A program made the position numbers and the translations under genes. From Paraburkholderia sp. Ac-20340 (GTDB taxonomy: Bacteria > Pseudomonadota > Gammaproteobacteria > Burkholderiales > Burkholderiaceae), in the NCBI RefSeq assembly GCF_017104965.1, contig NZ_JAAGPR010000035.1:1-64000 (forward strand): a DNA stretch of 64,000 bases, given 5' to 3'. The notes beneath the pieces are model-generated. The model was not told the DNA's origin and did no database searches. It worked only from the letters and a program-made list of their open reading frames with translations. Shown here piece by piece: positions 1 to 7,669 of the stretch. Position 1 is the stretch's first letter; each line of letters opens with the position of its first letter.

Positions 1-126
1 CGATCCTCTGACCTGGAACGCGCGCGTATCGACGTGAATGGGCGCGGCATTGAGCGCCTGCACGAAAGCGCGGCAACGCGCGATGGCGTCGTCGATACTC
101 GTGTTTTCCAGCACGCAGACGAATTC
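1..126 (-). pseudogene. Fragment of a GGDEF (diguanylate cyclase) domain, truncated at both ends
   Basis: Read on the reverse strand from about 132 to the left edge, one open frame gives a G-G-x-E-F signature followed by VCVLENTSIDDAIARCR and a segment ending FQVRGS at base 1. This is the order found just after the active-site loop of diguanylate cyclases (GG[DE]EF, a strand, the helix 'DDAIARCRAFVQAL', then a strand leading to the SIGVA motif). The D/E of the signature reads as G here. Upstream (rightwards) the frame turns into Gly/Ala low complexity that is the antisense of the PRC-barrel gene, so similarity stops near 126-132. The fragment continues out of the window to the left. It is either a broken gene or the product of an assembly join. 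The family assignment is by eye. Confidence 0.55.
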
Positions 127-832
127 GCCGCCGCCCGCGCCGGCCAGCACGCCCGCCGCGCCGCCGCCCGCACCGCTGGTGCAGACCCGCACGATCGAGC
201 GCGGCACTTTCCGCACGCTGCTCGACAGCGAAGTGCAAAAGCCCGACGGCAAGGTCGTGGGCCGCGCCGTCGATATGGTCGCGGGCCCCGGCGGCAAGCC
301 GCAGGAAGTCGTGGTGAACCTGCAGGGTTTCATGGGCGTGGGCGACCGCAAGGCGAACTTCCCGTGGAGCGCCGTGCGCATCAACACGCAGGCGAAGACG
401 CCGGCCGTCACGCTCGCGCTCACGCCACAGCAACTGCAGATACCCGACCGGCCCAAGGCCGGCGGCGCACAGGCGGGCGCACCCGAAGCCAGCCCGACGC
501 GTCTGCCGATGCTCGACACCACCGTCGAGCGTCCGAACGGCGCCAAGGTCGGCCGCGTGGTCGACGTGCTGATCGACGGCAGCGCCTCGCCGCTCGCCGT
601 GGTGCTCGATGTCAGCGATCTGCTGGAGAAGCGCCGCACCATCGCCGCCGACTGGTCGGCGCTGCACTTCGTCACGAAGAACAACGCGCTCGAAGCGCAG
701 CTCGAAATGAGCGACCAGCAGGTGGATGCTTCGCCGCCCTACCTGAACGACCAGCCGGTGCGCGCCGTCAGCCCGGCAACCGCGGCGGCCACGCCGGCCG
801 CGCCTGCAGCTTCCGCGCGCGGTGCCCAATGA
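38..832 (+). CDS. PRC-barrel domain protein (5' end probably chimeric)
   Basis: The 264-residue reading frame holds two PRC-barrel-like repeats, at about residues 50-120 and 155-235. Each has the pattern 'G..VGR..D......G....VV..', and they are joined by a Pro/Ala linker. PRC-barrels are small beta domains found in RNA-processing, photosynthetic and stress-related proteins; in Burkholderiaceae such proteins are often exported and of unknown role. The first 30 or so codons (38-126) overlap a reverse-strand GGDEF fragment and carry no signal peptide, so the true start and leader were probably lost or replaced. A reading frame stop at 35-37 bounds the frame. The stop codon overlaps the start of the MFS gene (ATGA), which suggests translational coupling. 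Confidence 0.6.
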   Translation: MGAALSACTKARQRAMASSILVFSSTQTNSPPPAPASTPAAPPPAPLVQTRTIERGTFRTLLDSEVQKPDGKVVGRAVDMVAGPGGKPQEVVVNLQGFMGVGDRKANFPWSAVRINTQAKTPAVTLALTPQQLQIPDRPKAGGAQAGAPEASPTRLPMLDTTVERPNGAKVGRVVDVLIDGSASPLAVVLDVSDLLEKRRTIAADWSALHFVTKNNALEAQLEMSDQQVDASPPYLNDQPVRAVSPATAAATPAAPAASARGAQ

Positions 833-2091
833 CGACAGGCACCACGACGCAACTCACCCCCAGCCTGCGAAGCGTGCGCGCGCTCGACTGGCTGAACTTC
901 TTCGTGGCGAATGTGCAGACCGGCTTCGGTCCGTTCATCGCCTCGTATCTGGCTTCGCACAAATGGACCCAGGGCGAGATCGGCCTCGCGCTGTCGGTCG
1001 GCACGATCAGCGCCATGGTCAGCCAGGTGCCCGGCGGCGCGGCGGTCGACGCGCTCAAGAACAAGAAGGCCGCCGCTGCCTGGGCGATCATCGCGATCAT
1101 TATTTCGGCGATGTTGCTGGCCGTCAGCCCGACCGTCGTGCCGGTGATGGCCGCCGAAGTGTTCCACGGCTTCGCCAGTTGCATGCTGGTGCCGGCGATG
1201 GCGGCGCTCGCGCTGGCGCTGGTCGGCCGCCAGAATCTGGGCGACCGGCTCGGGCGCAATGCGCGCTGGGCTTCGATCGGCAGCGCCGTCGCGGCGGGCC
1301 TGATGGGCCTGTGCGGCGAGTACGTCTCGCCGCGCGCCGTGTTCTGGCTGACCGCCGCACTCGCGCTGCCCGCGCTGGTGGCGCTCGCGATGATCGAATA
1401 CGACAAGCACGCGAATGCGCCGAAGCCGCTCAAAGCCACGAAGGCGCCCGCTGCCGAAGCCGACGGCGAACGCGAAACCATCTTCGATCTGCTGCGCGAC
1501 CGCCGCATGCTGACCTTCGCGGCCTGCGTGATCCTGTTCCACCTCTCGAACGCGGCGATGCTGAACCTCGCCGCCGGCGAAGTGACGGCGGGCATGGGCG
1601 ACAACGTGCAGCTCGTGATTGCGGCGTGCATCATCGTGCCGCAGGCGATTGTCGCGATGATGTCGCCGTGGGTCGGGCGCACGGCCCAGCATTGGGGCCG
1701 CCGCCCGGTGCTGATCCTGGGCTTCAGCGCCCTGCCGCTGCGCGCGCTGCTGTTCGCGGCGGTCGGCAACCCGTACTTCCTCGTGCCGGTGCAGATGCTC
1801 GACGGCCTTTCGGCTGCCGTGTTCGGCGTGATGCTGCCGCTGATCGCCGCCGACGTGGCGGGCGGCAAAGGCCGCTACAACCTGTGTATCGGCCTGTTCG
1901 GGCTTTCGGCGGGGATTGGCGCGACGCTGTCGACCGCGCTCGCGGGCTTTATCGCCGATCACCTCGGCAATACGGTCAGCTTCCTCGCGCTGGCTTCCGC
2001 TGGCGCCGCTGCCGTGCTGATGGTGTGGCTCGTGATGCCCGAAACGCGCGACGCGATCGAAGAGGAAACCGCCAGCGACAAGACGGCGTAG
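829..2091 (+). CDS. Major facilitator superfamily transporter
   Basis: A 420-residue inner-membrane carrier with about 12 hydrophobic segments. The start is taken at the ATG inside the ATGA overlap with the preceding PRC-barrel gene, because the longer in-frame extension is only antisense-like Arg-rich sequence. Features seen are an N-terminal 'SVRALDWLNFFVANVQTGFG' entry into TM1, a loop after TM2 with 'DALKNKKAAA', a central hydrophilic linker (about residues 195-220) and 'GRTAQHWGRRPV' in the second half, matching the conserved loop 8-9 of the superfamily. The substrate cannot be deduced. The coupling to a PRC-barrel protein is the only context clue. Confidence 0.85.
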   Translation: MTTGTTTQLTPSLRSVRALDWLNFFVANVQTGFGPFIASYLASHKWTQGEIGLALSVGTISAMVSQVPGGAAVDALKNKKAAAAWAIIAIIISAMLLAVSPTVVPVMAAEVFHGFASCMLVPAMAALALALVGRQNLGDRLGRNARWASIGSAVAAGLMGLCGEYVSPRAVFWLTAALALPALVALAMIEYDKHANAPKPLKATKAPAAEADGERETIFDLLRDRRMLTFAACVILFHLSNAAMLNLAAGEVTAGMGDNVQLVIAACIIVPQAIVAMMSPWVGRTAQHWGRRPVLILGFSALPLRALLFAAVGNPYFLVPVQMLDGLSAAVFGVMLPLIAADVAGGKGRYNLCIGLFGLSAGIGATLSTALAGFIADHLGNTVSFLALASAGAAAVLMVWLVMPETRDAIEEETASDKTA

Positions 2092-2137
2092 CAACGCCTG
2101 CGCCTGCAGTTCGCACTGCACGAGACGCGCCCAACAC

Positions 2138-2182
2138 GGGGCGCCACCGCCGCAACCCAACCGGGCGCGGCAGTGGCGCCCC
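2138..2182 (+). terminator. Hairpin after the MFS gene
   Basis: A perfect 10-bp stem GGGGCGCCAC / GTGGCGCCCC with a 25-base loop lies 46 bases after the MFS stop codon and is followed by GCTTCATTT. The T tract is weak, so intrinsic termination is only probable. The rest of the 2092-2508 gap, between two convergent genes, shows no other structure or gene. Confidence 0.4.
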
Positions 2183-2508
2183 GCTTCATTTGCGCAGCCG
2201 ATTATTGCGCGCGACGTTTTATCGCCGATAAAGACGCAATAACGCACGCCCTTATTCAGCAGACAAAATAAACCGATAGATGTGCCAAGACGTGGCCTGC
2301 ATGTGTGAGGCCAGAAGACGCGTCCTGAGGAACGCGAAAGACAATGCGAGGGCGGCTGCCCGCAGCGAAACCTGCGCCCGTCAGGCGATCGAACCGCCAT
2401 GACGAACCGCTGATTTCACTACAGGAGAGGCCGGAAGCTACGGCTTTGCGACTGCAGATCCGCTTCGCGCGGACCGGACTTCACCAGCAGACCTACTCAA
2501 ACTCAAGC

Positions 2509-2982
2509 TCAGGCAGCGAGCGCCTCGTCGAGACGCGCGGCCACCACGCCGCTGGGGAAGTTGTCGAGCTTGCTCGCGAGTATCATCGCGTCGGCATTGG
2601 CCGGACGATGACGGCGATTCGGGCTCGGACGGAACACGGCGTCGCCGCGGCGGATCTTCTCGCCGGTCAACGCACACACAGCGCTGCGACGCGCCGTGCA
2701 AACCCGCCACAACTGGTCGGAGTAGCGACCATACGTGGCGTCACTCCAGCAAACGGTGATGCTGTCCGGATCATGACGCCGGATCAAGGTAATGCCTTGC
2801 GCATCCCACGAACGCACGGTGGCGCGGCGCCGGTTGGCCGCCTCCGATGCGCTGCGCGTGATGGGTACCGGTTTGCAGCTCCTGATGATCTCGGGTTCGC
2901 CGTCCGGGCCAAGCGGCTCCGAGGCGGCGGTCAGAAGATCAATGGTTTGTTGCCATGCGCTGCCGGTATCTAATTTCGTCAT
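2509..2982 (-). CDS. DUF3331 domain-containing protein
   Basis: A 157-residue soluble protein with the hallmarks of DUF3331, a family I know almost only from Burkholderiaceae. It has a central core of beta-type sequence ('TVRSWDAQGITLIRRHD', 'ITVCWSDATYGRYSDQLWRV') followed by 'CALTGEKIRRGDAVFRP', whose Cys and 'G..I..GD.V..P' resemble a small treble-clef or zinc-ribbon-like module. No enzyme motif is visible and the function is unknown. It stands alone, convergent with the MFS gene and preceded by about 800 bases without a gene. The ribosome-binding site GAGGTG lies inside a short inverted repeat. Family membership is from recall. Confidence 0.75.
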   Translation of the reverse strand: MTKLDTGSAWQQTIDLLTAASEPLGPDGEPEIIRSCKPVPITRSASEAANRRRATVRSWDAQGITLIRRHDPDSITVCWSDATYGRYSDQLWRVCTARRSAVCALTGEKIRRGDAVFRPSPNRRHRPANADAMILASKLDNFPSGVVAARLDEALAA

Positions 2983-3786
2983 AATGCACCTCGTGCACGT
3001 GGAAACGATTCAAATATGCCGGTCGAATAAGCACTCTGCCACGTCGGGATTATAGCGTGCGATTCTGGCACTCCACAGAAAAAACTGAACTTTCACACGA
3101 TATATCCCGGCTACCGCCAAAAGACCAGACGCGAGGCTTTCAAGTCGCATTGCAGGATAGCAATGCTGGTTTCTTTACATTCGAACTTTTTTCCGATTTG
3201 TTGATGTTTAACATTGCATCCAGGAAAAAATAACCGGATAGGCCCTTCTTATGCAAGTGATACAAACGCATTAGCGAACCTATTGGCAGGCCTGAACATG
3301 GGCCGGACGCGCCGGCCCGACAATGCCGCAACGCCCCGTCTGGCTTGCCTGTGCGGGCGCAGCGCCCTGCCCTTCGTGGCGCACGCCCGGCACCGGCGAC
3401 GCGTGCGGCATGTCGTCCGATCAATGAAACGCATTACAGGCTTATGTCAACGGCATCAGGAAAATAGGCATGGCCGGTCATGCTTTTTGGCGCGAAGAAT
3501 TGTCGCACGGACTAGCGTCGCGCCGAACAGTGTCAATTGCGAGACACGACTCAATTTTCTGAAACATTAATCGAAATTGAATTGCGCATTAGCCATTTTG
3601 TCATGCGCGAATGCATCCAATCATCTCAAACGCCTTACTGTCAATACGCGGCAAAAGTCGCGACGATTCCCTGCACGGATAACAACAATTCAAATGGCGG
3701 CTAATGACTGCATGAATGGCAGGTGCCGGCAGGCATTCATCCGCAATCATGGGGCCGCCCAGGTGGAACCGCCGAGGCATGACGGC
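2983..3786. other. 800-bp intergenic region without a convincing gene
   Basis: The segment is visibly richer in A and T than its flanks around 3030-3290 and 3430-3720. Short open frames occur but none has a ribosome-binding site or recognisable protein. The only discrete structure noticed is GTGTC-N8-GACAC at 3530-3547, a possible protein-binding site of unknown owner. The region separates the DUF3331 start from the 3' end of argP. Confidence 0.4.
2985..2997 (-). promoter_or_regulatory. Inverted repeat enclosing the DUF3331 ribosome-binding site
   Basis: On the coding strand TGCAC-GAG-GTGCA is a perfect 5-bp inverted repeat. The Shine-Dalgarno bases GAGGTG sit in its loop and right arm, immediately before the ATG. 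Pairing would hide the ribosome-binding site, so translation may be controlled by structure or by a protein. This is an inference from sequence only. Confidence 0.35.
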
Positions 3787-4695
3787 TCAGGCGCCGCGCC
3801 CCTGGTCGAGATAGTCCGCGGCGCGCTGCCGCAACATCGTGCCGAAATCGTCGAGCCAGCCGATCGACAGGCGCCAGCTCTGCCAATACAACTCGACGTC
3901 GAGCGCGCGACCCGGCGTGAGTTCGACCAGTTCGCCGCGCGCGAGATGCGGCGCGATCATGCGCTCCGGGCACATGCCCCAGCCCAGCCCGCTCGCGCAA
4001 CAGCGCAGAAAACCCGCCACATGGGGAATCCAGTGCAGCGGCGCGTCCACCTGCGCACGCGTGATACGCCGCACGAAGCGCTTTTGCAGTTGGTCCTTCG
4101 GATTGAATTCGATGCACGGCGCGCGGCGCAGCGACTCGCGTCCCACTCCCGCGGAAAAATAGCGCTCGAAGAACTCAGGCGAACAGACCGCGAGATAGCG
4201 CATGCGTCCCAGACGCGTCGATCGGCACCCTTGCACGGGCTCGGCCTGCGTCGTCACCGCGCCCTGCACGCTGCCGTCGCGCATACGCTGCGCCGTGTGA
4301 TCCTGATCGTCGATGACAAGGTCGAGCAGGATGCCGCGCTCGACGCAGAATGGCGCGACCGCATCGATAAACCAGGTGCCGACGCTGTCGTCGTTGACGG
4401 CCACGCGCAAGGTGGGCCGCGAGGCGTCGAGGCCGCCCGTCACCGTCGGCATGCCGCCGCCGAGTTCCGCTTCGAGCAATTGCACGCGCTCGGTATGACG
4501 GCACAGCAGCGCGCCCGCCGCCGTTGCCACGCACGGCTGGCTGCGTTTGACGAGCACCGTGCCCACGCGCTCCTCCAGCAGCTTCACGCGCTGCGAAACC
4601 GCAGACGGCGTGATATTGAGCGCGCCTGCCGCGCGGTCGAACGAGCCGTGGCGCACCACGGCGGCCAGCGCATCGAGCAGCGCATAGTCGAGCAT
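3787..4695 (-). CDS. argP: LysR-family regulator ArgP
   Basis: A 302-residue LysR-type transcriptional regulator. The N-terminal winged helix-turn-helix 'LDALAAVVRHGSFDRAAGALNITPSAVSQRVKLLEERVG' contains the family signature, and a periplasmic-binding-like effector domain follows from about residue 90. The 'ITPSAVSQRVK' helix and the divergent LysE/ArgO gene identify it as ArgP/LysG. ArgP senses lysine and arginine and controls arginine export; in Corynebacterium, LysG activates lysE. The 89-bp divergent intergenic region holds two inverted repeats suited to a LysR dimer pair. Confidence 0.87.
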   Translation of the reverse strand: MLDYALLDALAAVVRHGSFDRAAGALNITPSAVSQRVKLLEERVGTVLVKRSQPCVATAAGALLCRHTERVQLLEAELGGGMPTVTGGLDASRPTLRVAVNDDSVGTWFIDAVAPFCVERGILLDLVIDDQDHTAQRMRDGSVQGAVTTQAEPVQGCRSTRLGRMRYLAVCSPEFFERYFSAGVGRESLRRAPCIEFNPKDQLQKRFVRRITRAQVDAPLHWIPHVAGFLRCCASGLGWGMCPERMIAPHLARGELVELTPGRALDVELYWQSWRLSIGWLDDFGTMLRQRAADYLDQGRGA

Positions 4696-4703
4696 TAGCG
4701 TTC

Positions 4704-4741
4704 CTTAATCCAGATTAAGAAAATCAGCTTTGCTTAAGCTG
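4704..4741. promoter_or_regulatory. Twin inverted repeats between argP and argO (probable ArgP operator)
   Basis: Two perfect inverted repeats lie side by side: CTTAAT-CCAG-ATTAAG at 4704-4719 and CAGCTT-TGCTT-AAGCTG at 4725-4741. Their centres are about two helical turns apart (21 bp) in the argP/argO divergent spacer, the usual place for recognition and activation sites of a LysR regulator. The first repeat begins 9 bases from the argP start codon, so ArgP bound there would also repress itself. Confidence 0.6.
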
Positions 4742-4784
4742 CTTCCGACGGCAGACTAGCGCCGTTCCCCCGCAATGTCCAATC

Positions 4785-5411
4785 ATGAACTGGCTCGCTT
4801 TTTCCCATGGCGCCGCGCTGTGCGCCTCGCTCATCGTCACCATCGGCGCGCAGAACGCTTTCGTGCTGCGCCAGGGCATCCTGCGCTCGCATATCGGCAA
4901 GATCGTGCTGCTGTGCGCGCTGTCCGATTTCATCCTGATCGGCGCGGGCGTGGGCGGCGCGTCCGCCCTCGTCGAGCGTTATCCGACTTTCGTGCATCTG
5001 GTGCTGTATGCGGGCCTCGCGTGGCTCGTCTGGTTCGGCATCAATGCGCTGCGGCGCGCGGTCAAGCCCACGCACGATGTCATGGATGCCGCTTGCGCCG
5101 CCGATGCCAGAAACACGCCCGAGCAGCGCGCGTGGCCGATCATGCTGATGACGCTCGCGTTCACCTGGCTCAATCCGCATGTGTATCTCGATACTTTTCT
5201 GCTGATCGGCACGGCGGGCGCGCGCGAGCCGGAAGGTGCGCGACTGGCCTTCGCGATCGGGGCGATGGCGGTGAGCGCGGTGTGGTTCATCGGGCTGGGT
5301 TATGGCGCGCGCGCACTCGCGCCGCTCTTCAAGCGTGCGGGCGCCTGGCGTGTGCTCGATGGTGCGATCGGTTCGATGGTGCTGCTGATTGCGGTGACGC
5401 AGCTGCGCTGA
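4785..5411 (+). CDS. argO: LysE/ArgO-family amino-acid exporter
   Basis: A 208-residue inner-membrane protein of the LysE superfamily with five to six hydrophobic segments. The N-terminal 'GAALCASLIVTIGAQNAFVLRQGILR' is the LysE/ArgO signature, and the later 'TLAFTWLNPHVYLDTFLLIG' motif marks the basic amino acid exporters. It probably exports arginine and/or lysine or toxic analogues such as canavanine. It is divergent from argP, its expected activator. Length matches the family (about 200-235). Substrate is inferred from family and pairing. Confidence 0.85.
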   Translation: MNWLAFSHGAALCASLIVTIGAQNAFVLRQGILRSHIGKIVLLCALSDFILIGAGVGGASALVERYPTFVHLVLYAGLAWLVWFGINALRRAVKPTHDVMDAACAADARNTPEQRAWPIMLMTLAFTWLNPHVYLDTFLLIGTAGAREPEGARLAFAIGAMAVSAVWFIGLGYGARALAPLFKRAGAWRVLDGAIGSMVLLIAVTQLR

Positions 5412-5418
5412 ACGACGC

Positions 5419-6348
5419 TCACTGCGCTTGCGTTTGCGCGTGACGGATCGCCAATAAACCATCGACGAGTTCGGGCGACAGATAATGCGGCCCGTCGAAA
5501 AGATAGACGCGATAGCCGCGATACGCGTCGAGTTGCGGCGCGAGTTCCGCTGGCGTGGCGGCGCGAAAGCCGCCGCCCTGCTTCGGCCGGAAGGCTTCGG
5601 CGATCACGCGCACGCGCCGTTTGCCCAGCTTCGCGGCGAGTGCATCCGCGTAACCGCGCGCGGCTGCCGGACCGCGCGCATAGACGCCGCCGCCGTCCTG
5701 CAGGAACACGCCTACGTCGCGCGGCAACCAGCTATCGAGCCACTGGGCCAGCGCCGCGCCACCGATATTGCGCGTGTCGTACACGCTGATCCACAGCGGC
5801 CGCGGCAAGCGTTCGAGCAAGGGCGCCATGCGCGCCGCGTCGGTCCAGCCAGGGTCGACTTCCACTGGAAAATACCAGCCGGCGATATGCACGGGCGGAC
5901 GCGCATCGGCGAGCTTCAGCGAACGCTCGACGAGTTCTTCGAGATTCGCGCGCGCCTTCTTTTCATCGGCATAACCGGCCAGGCCGACGATCACATCGCG
6001 CGCCCACGGCTGCGCCGCGATGCGCGTCCAGTCGGGCACGCGCGGCGCGGGCAAACCGGCGCCCGGCACGAAGGCCACATCGTCGACGGCAATCCACTGG
6101 ATCAGCAGATCGCGCACGCCAAGCCGTTGCCATTCGCCGCGCGGGTCAAGATGCGCGTTATCGGGCTGCCAGACGACGCCTTGTGCGAGCGCTGGGACAG
6201 AAGGCGCGTGGCGTTCGTCGGCAATAGCCAACGCGTGCTTGCCGGTCAGACCGTACGCTGCCGACGCACCGAAAGCCCCGAAAGCCCCGAAAGCCCCAAA
6301 CGAAGCCAACGCGCGCAGCGTTCTGCGCTTTTGCAGGAAGCGGCTCAC
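5419..6348 (-). CDS. Exported protein resembling a sugar-hydrolase (TIM-barrel) fold, DUF4434-like
   Basis: 309 residues. It begins with basic residues and a hydrophobic stretch holding the repeat GAFGAFGAFGAS, so a signal peptide or Tat-independent leader is likely. The mature part reads like a glycosidase-type TIM barrel: 'LLIQWIAVDD', 'DVIVGLAGYADEK', 'VHIAGWYFPVEVDPGW', 'LWISVYDT', 'VGVFLQDGGGV', 'RVIAEAFRP' and 'YRVYLFDGPHYLS' are successive strand ends with acidic or aromatic residues. I take it as DUF4434-like by pattern only; the reaction is unknown. It ends 8 bases from argO's convergent stop. It lies 14 bases downstream of wecB on the same strand, which suggests a role in surface polysaccharide. 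Confidence 0.55.
   Translation of the reverse strand: MSRFLQKRRTLRALASFGAFGAFGAFGASAAYGLTGKHALAIADERHAPSVPALAQGVVWQPDNAHLDPRGEWQRLGVRDLLIQWIAVDDVAFVPGAGLPAPRVPDWTRIAAQPWARDVIVGLAGYADEKKARANLEELVERSLKLADARPPVHIAGWYFPVEVDPGWTDAARMAPLLERLPRPLWISVYDTRNIGGAALAQWLDSWLPRDVGVFLQDGGGVYARGPAAARGYADALAAKLGKRRVRVIAEAFRPKQGGGFRAATPAELAPQLDAYRGYRVYLFDGPHYLSPELVDGLLAIRHAQTQAQ
6271..6297. repeat. Three tandem copies of a 9-bp unit inside the leader of the exported protein
   Basis: GAAAGCCCC is repeated three times without interruption. On the coding strand it gives GAF-GAF-GAF in the hydrophobic leader of the 309-residue exported protein. Because the unit is a multiple of three, copy-number change would lengthen or shorten the leader without shifting the frame. 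Confidence 0.85.
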
Positions 6349-6362
6349 CGCGCGCTCCAGCG

Positions 6363-7562
6363 CTACGCCACGGCCCGCTGCGCAAGCGCCGGATGCCGAT
6401 AACCCGGCAGCGCTTCGCTCGCGAACGGTGTCACGCGCCGCCCCATCAGCGCCGCGACGATGCGCGCCGATGCCTCGCCATCGCCATAAGGATTCACGCG
6501 GCGCGCGTAGGCTCGCCGCGCCGCTTCGCTATCGACTAGCTCCATCACCGCGCGCTCGATCGTCTCGCGATGCGTGCCGACCAGTTTGACCGTCCCGGCC
6601 GCGAGCGCTTCGGGCCGCTCGGTCACGTCGCGCATCACGAGCACCGGCTTGCCGAGTGCGGGCGCTTCCTCCTGCACGCCGCCCGAATCGGTCAGCACGA
6701 TCGCGGCGCGCTGCATGAGGCGCACAAACGCCGGATAGTCGAGCGGATCGGTCAGATGGACATTGGGCGCGTCGCCGAGCGCGGCCAGCACCGGGCCACG
6801 CACATTCGGATTCAGATGGACCGGATAGACGATCTGCATCTTGCCGCTCGCAGCGAGCGCCGAGAGCGCCGCGCAGATGTGCTCGAAACCCGCGCCGAAA
6901 CTCTCGCGCCGATGTCCCGTGACCAGCAGCAGCGGCCGCCCATTGCCTTCGGCTTCGGTCTCGAGAAAGGGAAAACGCGCGTCGATCTGCGCGCGCAGGT
7001 GTGCATCGCGATCGAGGCGCGCGCACATGAGGCGAAGCGCGTCGATCACGGTATTGCCAGTCACGATCACACGCCCGGTGAGCGCTTCCGCTTCGAGGTT
7101 CGCCTGCGCGCTCGCCGTTGGCGCGAACAGCAGATCGCTCACCGCATCGACCACGCGCCGGTTGGTTTCCTCGGGCCAGGGCTCGAACAGATTGCCGGTG
7201 CGCAGCCCCGCTTCCACGTGCCCCACCGGAATGCGCCGATGAAACGCGGCGAGCGCGCCCGCCATGCTGGTTGCCGTATCGCCATGGACAAGCACGCGAT
7301 CCGGCTTCACATCGGCCAGCACCGCGTCGATGCCTGCGAAAAGCCGCGCGGCCAGGCCGTTGAGCGACTGGTTCGCGGTCATCGCGTCGAGCCGGTGCGC
7401 GGGCGCGATCTCGAACAGATCGAGCACCTGGTCGAGCATGCTCTGATACTGCCCGCTCACGCAGACGATGGACTCCACGCCGGGTTCGGCTTCCAGACAC
7501 TTCACGAGCGGCGCCATCTTGATGGCTTCGGGCCGCGTTCCAAAAATCGACAGGATGCGCAC
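6363..7562 (-). CDS. wecB: UDP-N-acetylglucosamine 2-epimerase (non-hydrolysing)
   Basis: 399 residues. The enzyme interconverts UDP-GlcNAc and UDP-ManNAc, supplying ManNAc or ManNAcA for surface polysaccharide. Diagnostic motifs in order are 'RILSIFGTRPEAIKMAPL' at the N-terminus, 'VHGDTATSMAGALAAF', 'GHVEAGLRTGN', 'PEETNRR', 'VTGHRRESFG', 'YPVHLNPNV' and 'LTDSGGVQEEAPALGKPVLVMRDVTERPEA'. The GTG at 7562 is chosen as start: it directly precedes 'RILSIFG' and has a GGAAG Shine-Dalgarno 7 bases upstream. The open frame extends much further but is then only antisense to the transporter gene. Its lone downstream partner is the exported hydrolase-like gene. Confidence 0.93.
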   Translation of the reverse strand: MRILSIFGTRPEAIKMAPLVKCLEAEPGVESIVCVSGQYQSMLDQVLDLFEIAPAHRLDAMTANQSLNGLAARLFAGIDAVLADVKPDRVLVHGDTATSMAGALAAFHRRIPVGHVEAGLRTGNLFEPWPEETNRRVVDAVSDLLFAPTASAQANLEAEALTGRVIVTGNTVIDALRLMCARLDRDAHLRAQIDARFPFLETEAEGNGRPLLLVTGHRRESFGAGFEHICAALSALAASGKMQIVYPVHLNPNVRGPVLAALGDAPNVHLTDPLDYPAFVRLMQRAAIVLTDSGGVQEEAPALGKPVLVMRDVTERPEALAAGTVKLVGTHRETIERAVMELVDSEAARRAYARRVNPYGDGEASARIVAALMGRRVTPFASEALPGYRHPALAQRAVA

Positions 7563-7669
7563 AGGCAGGCTTCCGTTGAGAGTGACGGACCGTGCGCGTG
7601 CGCAATTCCCGTGCCTCTTTCTACCGCTTTCCTGATCGTCAATTAAATCGATGAACGCACGCCGACGCG

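Noticed and set aside
34..2091. A 685-codon open frame fusing an N-terminal Arg/Ala-rich part to the MFS transporter
   Set aside because: The first 265 codons are the shifted reading of the PRC-barrel gene; the transporter starts at the ATG overlapping its stop.
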